Shown here piece after piece: positions 21,583 through 30,218 of a stretch of DNA of 64,000 nt. Location: contig NZ_LN848257.1 in NCBI RefSeq assembly GCF_001499735.1, positions 1,892,801-1,956,800 on the forward strand, read 5' to 3'. Below the pieces are notes generated by a model that was not told the DNA's origin, made no database searches, and saw only the letters and a list, made by a program, of their open reading frames with translations. Source of the DNA: Thiocapsa sp. KS1 (GTDB lineage: Bacteria > Pseudomonadota > Gammaproteobacteria > Chromatiales > Chromatiaceae). Numbering within the stretch: the first letter of the stretch is position 1; each line of letters begins with the position of its first letter. A program made the position numbers and the translations under genes.

Positions 21583-22226
21583 GGGGGCGACATGGTTTCG
21601 ACGTGGGTCGCAAAACCTGAGGTGCATGCCGAGGTGCGGGTGACCTCGTAAATCCAACCGCAAAACTATAGTTGCCAACGACGACAACTACGCTCTCGCG
21701 GCTTAGGCCAGCGAGCCTCTGACCGTTCCCTGCCTATGGGGGGCGGATTCCAGGGGTAACATTACATGGGATCGCGGTGACGGGGGCTCGGACCTGATCC
21801 GCTAAAACCTAATTCGAGATCGCCGACCGATCGCCCTGCCCCTCGGGCGGCGGAAGGCTAAAAACAATAGAACGGGCTAAGCATGTAGGACCAAGGGCGG
21901 AGGGCTTGCGGACGCGGGTTCGATCAACGCACAGGTCGCCTTTGCTCGTAAGGGCAAAGTGAAAACGGGGCTCACATCGGCGAACCCTGCAGTCGGCTCA
22001 GACCGACACGGCAACGCCGAGGGGTAGGAAGAGGGCCAACCTCAGACCTGCCCTGTAGAGACTCATAGAGACGCTGATCCGGCAACGGTAGAGCGTCCAC
22101 TAGGATCCGCGGCAACGCGGATAATACGCTCCGCATCCGGACCCATCGGGTCGTATCCGATCCGGATGAAGGCATAGTCCAGGCCTCACCGAAAGGTGGG
22201 GAATCACTGTCCCGCCGCCTCCACCA
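21583..22226 (+). ncRNA. ssrA: tmRNA gene, interrupted by a group I intron
   Basis: The 5' end GGGGGCG pairs with CGCCTCC before the encoded CCA (22224-22226), forming the seven-base acceptor stem. The tag reading frame resumes at GCC and encodes ANDDNYALAA followed by TAG (21674-21706), close to the gammaproteobacterial tag. The T-arm is split: its 5' half and loop (GCGGGTTCGAT) end at 21924 and its 3' half (TCCCGC) resumes at 22210. Removing 21925-22209 gives a mature RNA of 359 nt, the normal bacterial size, with a standard T-loop. The partner smpB is just upstream. Confidence 0.95.
21925..22209 (+). mobile_element. Group I intron in the tmRNA T-loop
   Basis: A 285-nt insertion splits the T-loop at GAT/TCC. 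The upstream exon ends in T and the insertion ends in G, both required at group I splice sites. An intron segment GTCG near the 5' end can pair with exon CGAT to form a short P1. GACT (22060-22063) and the S-like element ATAGTCC (22174-22180) can form P7. Near the 3' end CCTCACC-GAAA-GGTGGGG (22183-22201) is a P9 hairpin with a GNRA loop. There is no internal reading frame. Group I introns at this tmRNA T-loop position have been described in other bacteria, to my knowledge; self-splicing here is inferred. Confidence 0.85.
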
Positions 22227-22230
22227 ATCG

Positions 22231-22269
22231 ACGGGCCTTGGAGTACACTCCAGGGCCCGTTTTCTTTTT
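22231..22269 (+). terminator. Terminator of ssrA
   Basis: The palindrome acgggcc...ggcccgt, with an inner pairing ttggagt/ctcca, is followed by TTTTCTTTTT (22260-22269). It starts five bases after the CCA end of tmRNA. Confidence 0.85.
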
Positions 22270-22719
22270 GTGTTCAGGAAATCCGTAGCAAATTATCGCA
22301 AAGTCAACACCTTGAGCGGCATCGACGCAGCCTATATTGCCGGTTTGATCGACGGGGAAGGCACAGTCTCCCTGCTGCGGAAGCACAAACAAGACAACCG
22401 CCAGGTCGTCGTCTCCATTTCCAACACAGACCGCCCGTTGATCAACTATCTGCTCCAAACCATCGGAGCCAGCAAGGCGACAGGCAAGCGCACCTATTCC
22501 GACCGGCATACGCCGAGTTTCAAGTACGCCATCACCAACCGTCACGCACTCGATCTGCTCCGTCAGGTCGCCCCGTACCTTCGGACTTACAAAGCCCGGC
22601 GAACTGAGCTGCTGCTCGTCGACTACATCAGGCTCACCCCGCGCAATGGCCGGTACTCCCTGGCTGGATCATTGGAAAGGGATGCCTTTATCGAAGCCTT
22701 CTTCGCGATCGAGCCGTAG
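22270..22719 (+). CDS. LAGLIDADG homing endonuclease
   Basis: A 149-aa protein with one LAGLIDADG-type helix (AAYIAGLIDGEGTVSL) near residue 20. The usual single-motif fold follows (VVVSISNTDRPLINYLLQTIGAS, then KYAITNRHALDLLRQVAPYL), so it should work as a homodimer. The open frame begins with GTG at 22270, on the T-tract of the ssrA terminator; a TTG at 22312, just before the conserved region, is another candidate start. There is no good ribosome site. The gene lies 43 bases outside ssrA rather than inside the group I intron, an unusual arrangement. Confidence 0.8.
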   Translation: MFRKSVANYRKVNTLSGIDAAYIAGLIDGEGTVSLLRKHKQDNRQVVVSISNTDRPLINYLLQTIGASKATGKRTYSDRHTPSFKYAITNRHALDLLRQVAPYLRTYKARRTELLLVDYIRLTPRNGRYSLAGSLERDAFIEAFFAIEP

Positions 22720-22737
22720 TTTTCCGGAGAGCGACTT

Positions 22738-23103
22738 GGCCCAATCCGTAACGACCCCTTCGCAGTACGCCAGATGTGAGCAGATCATTGATGTCTCAGA
22801 GGGACGTGTCCGGCGAACACTTGGCAATGGCCGCCCACTTACTGCTGGTGAGCTTGCCTTCGAAGCCGTCGAGCAGCCGGTTAAGCAGCTTCACCTGTCG
22901 CTCATTCAACGGCGTGGTCGCCCATCGCTGCCAGAACCGTGTTTTAACGAGCACGGCGTCGAGGCTGTGCTGTGCCTGATCGACCGCGCGATGGAGGGTG
23001 TCGAGAAACCAGGCGAGCCCCTCGGTGACATCCATCGACCGCTTCTGGGTCCGTTGCAGGATGTCGTAGTAGGCCGGCGCTCACGCTGGCCTTTACCGCC
23101 GCC
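22738..23103 (-). pseudogene. Fragment of a Fic-family protein (C-terminal winged helix)
   Basis: The minus-strand translation contains YYDILQRTQKRSMDVTEGL, then LNERQVKLLNRLLDGFEGKLTSSKWA and, after a stop codon at 22796-22798, DINDLLTSGVLRRGR. This order matches the region after the Fic domain plus the C-terminal helix-turn-helix of DUF4172-type Fic proteins. The stop replaces the arginine of the usual SLRDI, a CGA to TGA change. A TGA also closes the 5' side, and the catalytic HPFxxGNGR part is absent. It is a decayed remnant. Confidence 0.7.
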
Positions 23104-23292
23104 GACGTGTTTCTGCGCATCGACCGCCGGCACCTAGACCTGTTGCCGAACCCAGGCGCTACACAAGCGGGTTCCAGCGCATGAAGCGCAGCGAGCATTT
23201 CCAAAACCGCCGCTCCCGACATCTCGCGCGACCCGAGCAATTGGCATATGCTCCAGCATATGTCTTCGCCCTTCCCGTCGGATCGATCTCCT

Positions 23293-23535
23293 ATGCACCC
23301 TGAACGCCACGTCCGCCTGTTTCGCAACGGTCGCAATCAAGCTTTACGCATCCCTCGGGAGCTCGAGCTGGACGCGGACGAGGCGATTATCCGCAAGGAC
23401 GGCGAGCGTCTGATCGTCGAGCCGGTGAAGCGCCGGCCGGACCTCGCCAAGCTACTCGCCGGATGGGAGCCGCTGGACGAGGCCCTCCCCGACGTCGACG
23501 AAGGCCTATTGCCCTTGGACGACATCCGACTCTAA
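23293..23535 (+). CDS. VapB-type antitoxin
   Basis: An 80-aa protein with an N-terminal SpoVT/AbrB-type swapped-hairpin DNA-binding domain (HVRLFRNGRNQALRIPRELELDADEAIIRKDGERLIVEPV) and an acidic tail that would bind the toxin. The start at MHPERHVRLF is preferred over an ATG 15 codons upstream. It is followed after five bases by a PIN-domain toxin, so this is a VapBC-type pair; autoregulation is expected for the family. Confidence 0.85.
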   Translation: MHPERHVRLFRNGRNQALRIPRELELDADEAIIRKDGERLIVEPVKRRPDLAKLLAGWEPLDEALPDVDEGLLPLDDIRL

Positions 23536-23540
23536 GTGCC

Positions 23541-23978
23541 ATGGCAAACGTTGCGGGCCTGCGCTACCTGCTCGACACCAACATCCTCTCCGCGCTGATT
23601 CGTCAACCCCGGGGGCCGGTGGCCGCGACACTTGCTCGGCGCGGCTACGGTAGTGTCTGTACCAGCATCGTCGTGGCCGCCGAGCTGCGTTTCGGTGCCC
23701 GAAAGCTCGGCTCCAAAACCCTGACCGGCAAGGTCGACGACCTGTTGGCCTCGCTGCCCGTGCTGCCCTTGGACTCCGGAGCAGATCGAACCTACGCGGA
23801 CATAAGACTTCGGCTGGAGCGAGCCGGTACGCCCATCGGACCCAACGACCTGCTGATCGCGGCGCACGCTCTGGAGTCCGGTCTGATCCTCGTGACCGAC
23901 AATGTGGATGAGTTCGTGCGCGTCGCCGGGCTGCGAGTGGAGAATTGGCTGAACAGCCCGACGTCCGAGGCGCAATGA
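23541..23978 (+). CDS. VapC-type PIN-domain ribonuclease toxin
   Basis: A 145-aa PIN domain. The first catalytic Asp is in YLLDTNILSALIR, the conserved Glu in VVAAELRFGARK, the next Asp in GPNDLLIAAHAL, and the last Asp in VTDNVDEF, so the active site is complete. The family cleaves tRNA or rRNA and is held inactive by VapB. The start MANVAGLRYLLDTN follows the antitoxin stop closely. Confidence 0.9.
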   Translation: MANVAGLRYLLDTNILSALIRQPRGPVAATLARRGYGSVCTSIVVAAELRFGARKLGSKTLTGKVDDLLASLPVLPLDSGADRTYADIRLRLERAGTPIGPNDLLIAAHALESGLILVTDNVDEFVRVAGLRVENWLNSPTSEAQ

Positions 23979-24738
23979 TTCGGACGAAAGTGATCTGCTC
24001 CTTGCCCTCGCGGCATTCAGTGCTGACCTTGCTGGACGATTCCACCGTCGCCAATACACCGAGCGGTTCCGCGATTCTGGTTCGCCTTGAGGCTTCGCTG
24101 AAGCCCCCAATCGGACAGGTCCAGCCGCTTGCTGTTCGGCTGTGGCTGACCGGTTTACGCGCATTGCGGTCACCAACGACCCTGAGCCTGGGCGCGCGCT
24201 TACGACCCGCAAGAGACATTGGCCCTAGGGACAACGACGGCGGAAATACATCTCACGACGGACATTGCGAGGATAACCGTTTTACAGTGTTGGCCTCTCC
24301 AACCGCTCCCGACCGTGGACCGGCCGCCGGGAAGGAGTTCCGTAGCCGACGCCGGAATGCGATGTTCTCGGCCAGTCCGAGCCCGAACTCCAATTCGATC
24401 AGCAGATCGCCGAGTAGCCGCCGTCTTCTGCGGGCGAGAGTACCGGCTCCCTTGAATCCCGCCGCCGCGCTGTACCCAAGCGTCCGCCTCTAGCGCTCGT
24501 CACCACGCGATCGATGCTCCATCGTGAGGGCGCTGAGCTCCCGGATTGGCACTTGACCGACTACCGATCTCCCGCTAGCGTTGCTTACCGAGCCGCACAA
24601 AGAGGATTAGGTTACTTGTCCGCGACTTCCGCTCGCGGATAGTTTGACCGCTAGTCAGGGTGCGTTCCATATCCAGATTCGCCCTTTCCACTCGCTCAGT
24701 TTACACGTCCCCGACCTTATTCACTGTATGCAACAAAC
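23979..24738. other. 760-base stretch without a recognisable gene
   Basis: Several open frames cross this stretch on both strands but none shows a domain, a plausible ribosome site or normal composition. The first 500 bases are GC-rich like the backbone and look like eroded coding sequence. The last 100 bases become more AT-rich on approach to the next cassette and probably hold its promoter, though no confident -35/-10 pair is seen. Confidence 0.4.
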
Positions 24739-25710
24739 ATGACCGCGTCCTCGACAAGAACCGCTTCAACGAAAAAGCGGTCAATAGCAGCCGTATTGAA
24801 CCGACTCTCCGCGAGCGTACGGGGGCAAATATTTCTGTGCAATCTAGATGCCGGCATCAAGGCTTCTTTAGTGGATCCGAAAAGCGTTGCTGATATGTTC
24901 GGCCGCATTACCGCAAGCCAACTGAGAAACAAACATGAGGACGATATCCTAGGGCATCTCGCTACCATTCTCCAACAACCCACCAGAAGGCTGGTTCTGC
25001 GAAACGATCGGACATCGTCATTCCGGGAATTCTGCAACGGTGATCCCCTTGTGACAGTAATGCGTCAAGCGACCTTTTCCTCATGGTACGCCGATCCCGC
25101 AGCACTCATTAGCGGGCATGCCTTCTCAACCCATGGACCAGGCGCATCCACTACCAAGTACCGTCTGTCTGCCGCGACAAATCCCATTTGTTGGGTTGCT
25201 CCCACCCATGCCTTTCCGTCGCCCGCAGCTTTCAAAAGAGACGCTGAAACTGCTAGAGACTCACTAGGACTCGTGCATCATGGCAAAGGAGCTTCTTTGG
25301 TTTCCTTCGTTTTCCAGCCACCCGCCAAACACTGCTACCGCCCAACTGCGATCGAATCCATCCCGAATGCACGATTCCGACAACACGACCCCCTCAATCC
25401 GTCAGAGAGCCGATGGGGTTTTACAGTCGATTTGGCGCGCCTTGACGCCGCGGCTGGCGGCTCCGCAATAACTGGACTACCCGAGCTTTTGTTGCCAACG
25501 TTTAGAGTGGCGGACTGCCACAATGTTACCTTTTTTATCTCGGCGAAACACTTTCTGACCGCGACACAGCCACTAATGACAAAGAGTTCCTTCTGCATCT
25601 TCTGCGGGGAGAAATTATTTCGGATGTTGTCTCCCGCCTTCGGAGAACGCTCAATCCATGAAACTCACAGCCGCGCACGTCGAGGTATTCGATCGATACA
25701 CTCAGCCTAG
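24739..25710 (+). CDS. Hypothetical protein, first gene of the three-gene cassette
   Basis: A 323-aa protein that I do not recognise. The N-terminal 30 residues are Ser/Thr/Arg-rich. The middle has mixed alpha/beta character, with patterns such as SVADMFGRITASQLRNKHEDDI and GFTVDLARLDAAAGGSAITG. No transmembrane helix or nucleotide-binding motif is apparent. A CIFC pair lies near residue 285. The C-terminal 17 codons overlap the next gene by 53 bases. Base composition is visibly more AT-rich than the flanking nuo or Wadjet genes, suggesting transfer. Same-strand tight packing implies an operon with the next two genes. Confidence 0.6.
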   Translation: MTASSTRTASTKKRSIAAVLNRLSASVRGQIFLCNLDAGIKASLVDPKSVADMFGRITASQLRNKHEDDILGHLATILQQPTRRLVLRNDRTSSFREFCNGDPLVTVMRQATFSSWYADPAALISGHAFSTHGPGASTTKYRLSAATNPICWVAPTHAFPSPAAFKRDAETARDSLGLVHHGKGASLVSFVFQPPAKHCYRPTAIESIPNARFRQHDPLNPSESRWGFTVDLARLDAAAGGSAITGLPELLLPTFRVADCHNVTFFISAKHFLTATQPLMTKSSFCIFCGEKLFRMLSPAFGERSIHETHSRARRGIRSIHSA

Positions 25711-26725
25711 ACTCGCAGATTGGCTATTGACCGCGCTTGTCAGTTGGGTAAGAGAAGACGTAGAAGACCCCTTCTATCCCCACTCGTTTCTGAACCTATT
25801 TGAAACGCCTATAGAAGGAATCGAGCATTTGTACTCGATAGCATCTATAAAGAGCAAGCGATCTCTTCGGGCAGCGATACCAAGATCCGCGGCCCTCTGC
25901 AGGCCAACATCACCTGACCTGTATACCCTTGATCCGCTTAAGCGGATTAACCTTTTTAAGGCATTCATTCGTTTGACTGAGCATGCCTTGTGCTTCGATT
26001 CCGCACCTCATTTGGGAGATATCGCGACATGTGATCTCGGCTATTGGGATGAAGCTGGTTTGGCAGAAGAAGTGTTTGCTGATTGTTTGCGGTGCTCAGG
26101 ACATCTTTCCATTAACCATGCGGATAGCATATTCTGGCGTGAGGAAATGGGCTCGCCTTTAGAGAACACCCTAGTAAGACTAGTAGCTTCGCCCCACTTT
26201 ACGCCAAGCTTTACTCCTTTTGCCTTTTACGCCTTGGTTTCGATCGCACCTGAGAGGCTAGTGCACCACCTTGCGCTATTGGGCCCCCTTATAGCTCGAT
26301 TACACGAAAACGATCCATCTCAAGTGCAACTTGCCTATCACACTGCAAACAGAATAGTCGAGCGAGCGCCCTTGCACTTGTTCTCAATCTTTCCGCAACT
26401 GAACTTCCGCTATCCTTTCTCGCAGGATCGGTGGCTCGTAGAAGCGCTGTTTTCTGATTTTGGCCCGCTGCAACTTCAGCGCTTCGGACTCGACGTAACC
26501 AGACCTCGGGCTTTACGAAAAGGTCAGCCCAACAAATGGATACTTCTCCCGCACGAAGACTGGGCATTCTTCCAGCCAGAGGCAGTACAGCAAATGCCTT
26601 CAGGCCTTTCCGGCACGCCGCCCAAGAATGCAGCAATCGCCAATACCGGAAAAGAAATTTTTGCCTTCTTTCACTCTAAGAGGCGTGTTGAACGCTCTTA
26701 CCAAACGAGAGGTATCTCGTCTTGA
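25658..26725 (+). CDS. Hypothetical mostly helical protein, second gene of the cassette
   Basis: A 355-aa protein that I do not recognise. It is rich in amphipathic helices (for example PRLADWLLTALVSWVRE and RLVHHLALLGPLIARLHEND), suggesting a helical-repeat fold. No catalytic motif or signal peptide is visible. The ATG is preceded by GGAG 12 bases upstream. It overlaps the previous gene by 53 bases, and its TGA overlaps the TTG start of the next, so the three proteins are probably made in step. It may serve as an adaptor or regulator of the PIN-like effector; that is inference. Confidence 0.6.
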   Translation: MKLTAAHVEVFDRYTQPRLADWLLTALVSWVREDVEDPFYPHSFLNLFETPIEGIEHLYSIASIKSKRSLRAAIPRSAALCRPTSPDLYTLDPLKRINLFKAFIRLTEHALCFDSAPHLGDIATCDLGYWDEAGLAEEVFADCLRCSGHLSINHADSIFWREEMGSPLENTLVRLVASPHFTPSFTPFAFYALVSIAPERLVHHLALLGPLIARLHENDPSQVQLAYHTANRIVERAPLHLFSIFPQLNFRYPFSQDRWLVEALFSDFGPLQLQRFGLDVTRPRALRKGQPNKWILLPHEDWAFFQPEAVQQMPSGLSGTPPKNAAIANTGKEIFAFFHSKRRVERSYQTRGISS

Positions 26726-29070
26726 AGAGTGTAAAATATGCAGTTGTGCGCTCAAATGTCGACCACCTGAGGGAGCAGTTCAGGCGTCGTCAACTTGACA
26801 AGTTTTTCGAGTTCGATGGCGGGAGGGTGATCTACGCTCTGGATAATGACATAATAACGCTCATAACCGCGCCGTGGCGGACGGATAATCAGCGATTTCT
26901 GTCGGATTTTTTTGATGTAAAATCTGAGGCAGCAAGGTCTTTGGCCTATTTGTTTGCCAACTACTTTTTGTCTGGGGAAGGTAACAACCGTTACGTGATC
27001 ATACCCCCTGCGGAGAATGAACTGGAGGGTATGTGGAATTACGTGTACGAAATGGCATTGAGGGAAAAAATTCAATTGGATGCGGGTTTTGAAAAGCTCT
27101 TCGACAGTATAGGAAGAAGAGGCAGTAACATTCCAGAGCGAGAGCTATTCGATCTCGTGTATCGAGTTCTAAATAGCGTCCATGGCACCGGTGGTCCGCT
27201 GACCGAGCTTAGTCGAATTTCGACATTACTCGAATCGGGGGCGGTTTGTCGCATGGATGCTTATGTGGATGTTGATGGAGTTTCCCCTTTCCCTCCTTCC
27301 GCTTCGTATCCCCACAAGGATATAATAGACGAGCAGAACACTTGGCTCCGTGAGCTTAATCGTCTTCGCTCGGCGGGGCAGAAAAGTCATTTAGCCGGCA
27401 GTGACGCGTCAAATAATCTTATAGATGCTTCAGTGATGGCGCGGCTGCATTGGATAAACAAAGGTTACAAAGAGAATGGGATCCCAGTCCGGTTGTGCTT
27501 TGTTACAAGTGCAACGAGCCTGGAGCACATCGGCATGCAAAGGGATTTCTTTGGGGAATCTTTTTCGCGGAGTTTTCTTCGGAATCCTAACTGTTTTCTC
27601 GGGGAGCCAAGCTTTTTCGCCCGAGCAGGTGTTAACGCTCCAGACTTTCTGGGCTATACAGGTGAAGGACATTTTAATCGGGCGACAAGCATTGAAGACT
27701 GGTTGAATGTCACATTCCCGAAAAGCGGCACTTCAAAACTTCAATTTGGAACAAGGAAAGAAGAAGTCGAGGTATTGGCTACCATTAGAGATGCTGAGGA
27801 GCAGTGGTCGCGCTATCTCGTTTCAGTCGCCTCGGCGGCAAGGATTGCAGACTCAGAATTTACTGAAGCAATCAATACGTACGTCAGAGGTATTTCACAT
27901 CTGCATGTGCATCAAATTAGAGAGCGCTTCGAAGTCTTACGCAGTCGGTTGGGGGAGATCGCTACAGATGCTTTTTCTCGGTTCGGCGGCTCGAGTGCCC
28001 TCGCCGGATTCTGGAGCCTAGACCCGGATCGGGTAAGCATAAAGCGAGGCATACCGGCGGTGAAATTTGACAGTCTACGCGAAGCAAAAAACCTTGCTCG
28101 GGAGCTTATAACCACGCAGACGTTCCTGAAACTTCAACACCAGATGAACCGTGGATGGCTGAATGAACTAAGGCTAGAAGATAATACGGGATATTCGACA
28201 TTCGTAATTTTCGCATTAGCTTTCGCACTTGCGGGACAGTGGGCCACAGCGTTTACCGTTGCGAAGGCAGCGGTAGGGGTTGCGACTCGAACGAGGGAGA
28301 GGGACCCGACGAGTCGAGTGAAGGGTGATGAGGCGGCGTATCTTTGTGCGGTGTTCGTACGATTGTGTGCGAGAAGTATTTCGGACTTGGATGAGTGCGA
28401 GTATTGGCTTGCTGAGGCGGAACGGCGACAGAAGATGGAGCCGATTCGCCTGAGTATTAAAGAGCGATATATCGACGTCGGCATGTATGAGGATCCGCGA
28501 TTCGCGGCGGAGCGACTTGCGATCCACATTACAGAGAGATGGTTTGCAAAGTTTGGCGAGGACGGAGGGCATCCGATGATGGAGCAGCTTTCAACAGTTA
28601 AGTATCCGATTCTCAGGGAGTGCCAGGAGCTGCTAGGGGTATTTAGAGGGGTTGATAACGAACCGTTGGAGTATGTTCGGCGATACGTGAAGGAGCAGGT
28701 AGCTGTAAACTTCTTGCAGTTGCAAATGCTCGCAAAGATTGAAGAGAGCAACGAGGATCTGCTGGAGGAGGAAGTGGGCGACATTCTTGAATATTTGGGT
28801 AAGCAATGTGGCCGGAACGGATTGGGAGGCGAAAATGCGCACGACGAGCTTTTTTGTCGGTCGAAGCTGGTAGGGTTCCTATACATGTGTGGAATTGCAA
28901 TTTTTAATAGCGGGAATGCACGGTTCGTAAATGCCGCTGCAAGAAAGGATTTTTTAAAGAGCCTCGATGATTACGGGGCCTCTCTGCAGCTGATGCCTTA
29001 TGATGAAGCGCGGGTGATGTTTTTTGTAAGAAACGCTAGAATCGCTCTGGATAAGGCGTTTCGCAATTGA
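26722..29070 (+). CDS. Large protein with N-terminal PIN-like domain and helical C-terminus
   Basis: A 782-aa protein. Residues 35-270 look like a PIN-type nuclease domain: a beta strand then acidic pair VIYALDNDIITLI (Asp41, Asp43), acidic cluster PPAENELEGM (Glu98-Glu102), NLIDASVMARLHWI (Asp235) and a last strand VRLCFVTSATS where the usual acidic residue is replaced. Large insertions separate these elements. Residues about 480-780 are helical, with TPR-like patterns (FALAGQWATAFTVAKAAVG, DECEYWLAEAERRQ). The start is TTG, overlapping the previous stop. A role as RNase effector of a defence or toxin-like system is plausible but unproven. Confidence 0.65.
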   Translation: MKSVKYAVVRSNVDHLREQFRRRQLDKFFEFDGGRVIYALDNDIITLITAPWRTDNQRFLSDFFDVKSEAARSLAYLFANYFLSGEGNNRYVIIPPAENELEGMWNYVYEMALREKIQLDAGFEKLFDSIGRRGSNIPERELFDLVYRVLNSVHGTGGPLTELSRISTLLESGAVCRMDAYVDVDGVSPFPPSASYPHKDIIDEQNTWLRELNRLRSAGQKSHLAGSDASNNLIDASVMARLHWINKGYKENGIPVRLCFVTSATSLEHIGMQRDFFGESFSRSFLRNPNCFLGEPSFFARAGVNAPDFLGYTGEGHFNRATSIEDWLNVTFPKSGTSKLQFGTRKEEVEVLATIRDAEEQWSRYLVSVASAARIADSEFTEAINTYVRGISHLHVHQIRERFEVLRSRLGEIATDAFSRFGGSSALAGFWSLDPDRVSIKRGIPAVKFDSLREAKNLARELITTQTFLKLQHQMNRGWLNELRLEDNTGYSTFVIFALAFALAGQWATAFTVAKAAVGVATRTRERDPTSRVKGDEAAYLCAVFVRLCARSISDLDECEYWLAEAERRQKMEPIRLSIKERYIDVGMYEDPRFAAERLAIHITERWFAKFGEDGGHPMMEQLSTVKYPILRECQELLGVFRGVDNEPLEYVRRYVKEQVAVNFLQLQMLAKIEESNEDLLEEEVGDILEYLGKQCGRNGLGGENAHDELFCRSKLVGFLYMCGIAIFNSGNARFVNAAARKDFLKSLDDYGASLQLMPYDEARVMFFVRNARIALDKAFRN

Positions 29071-29639
29071 GGGGCTTGAGACAATTGTTCCGGAAAAATG
29101 CTTCCGACCTGTTGCGGCACGGACACCGGGCCATCGCAGGGACCCCTGCACAGGAGCGCGTGCGGGTCCTGAGGCCGTTCGCTTGCATTGGTCTGATCGA
29201 GAATCCGACGGTGTCCGCGGGACACCTGCCTGGGTGAACTGGGGCTTACCACTGGATGGCGTGGCGCTCTTTGCCGCATGGGATCGCGGTGGCCGGGAGC
29301 GTGTGCCGTGCGACAGCGTTCGGCCGCTCGATGACCGGTTTGTCGCATATTTCCGCCGATCGTAGCCTTGATCGCGATGTCTCTTCGTTGCAATCCAGAA
29401 TCGCTCACAGGATTGATTGCGACGGTCCGCTACGCGTCCGGAACGGTCGCCCGGGGCGAGGCGACGAGCGGCAGATCCGGGGCGACTCCGTACCTTTTCC
29501 GCCTCCTCTCTGCCGGTGTCGTAAGGCAGTAAAGAACACCTGGGGTCGGGTGGTCGAATCGTAAGGATTCGTGACTAGGTGCTGTTGGAATCAACAGCCG
29601 CCTATGAATGTCGACATCGCTCATCTCGATCCCTGGCTA
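29071..29639. other. 570-base stretch without a recognisable gene
   Basis: The AT-richer composition of the cassette ends near 29090 and GC-rich sequence resumes. Short frames on both strands lack domain signatures and ribosome sites. It is probably eroded sequence continuous with the decayed helicase that follows. Confidence 0.4.
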
Positions 29640-30149
29640 CGCGACTTCGTCACCCCCGCCGAGTCGACATGAACGTCGGCGATCGCGTTCGCAGTCAAGA
29701 GCGCGTTCCATTGAGGACGCACAGTCTTGGTGTTGACCCAACGCACGGCTCATCTCGACGCGATCTTGGCCGCCCTTCACGACAAGGGCTCGCACCCGAT
29801 CGTCCTGCATGGCCGAATGTCGAGAAAGCAACGTGGCGATCGGATCGCAGAGCTCGATACGCTGCCACCGGATGACCCGCGCATCCTTTTGGCAACGGGA
29901 AAGTTGGTCGGCGAAGGCTTTAACCATCCGCCATTGGATACGCTGGTCTTGGCGATGCCGATCTCTTGGAAAGGCCTGTTGCAGCAATACGCCGGCAGAC
30001 TGCATCGCGAGCATGCCACCAAGACCGACGTGCGGATCCTCGATGTTGTCGACACCGGACACCCGGCCCTGCTGCGCATGTGGGATCGGCGACAGCAAGG
30101 CTACCGAGCGATGGGTTATCGGATCGCGGAAGAAGATCCTATGAGATGA
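29640..30149 (+). pseudogene. Decayed superfamily 2 helicase, C-terminal domain
   Basis: From 29727 a clean frame encodes VLTQRTAHLDAILAALHDKG, VLHGRMSRKQRGDRIAEL, RILLATGKLVGEGFNHPPLDTLVLAMP and WKGLLQQYAGRLHREH. This is the helicase C domain with motifs IV-VI of DEAD/DEAH enzymes like those in TOTE-type or restriction-like systems. The same frame continues upstream as AIAFAVKSAFH, a TGA stop and then GRTVLVLTQ. An in-frame stop therefore interrupts it, and the ATPase half with Walker A and B is missing. It is a remnant just upstream of the Wadjet operon. Confidence 0.7.
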
Positions 30150-30218
30150 TCCGAGGTCGATGCCCGGGATCCACCAAAGGTCGCAGCCGATCCCCTCCTG
30201 AGGCATCATCCCCAAATC

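Noticed and set aside
23506..24234. 242-codon minus-strand frame over vapC and the spacer
   Set aside because: It is mostly antisense to the real vapC and has no recognisable domain.
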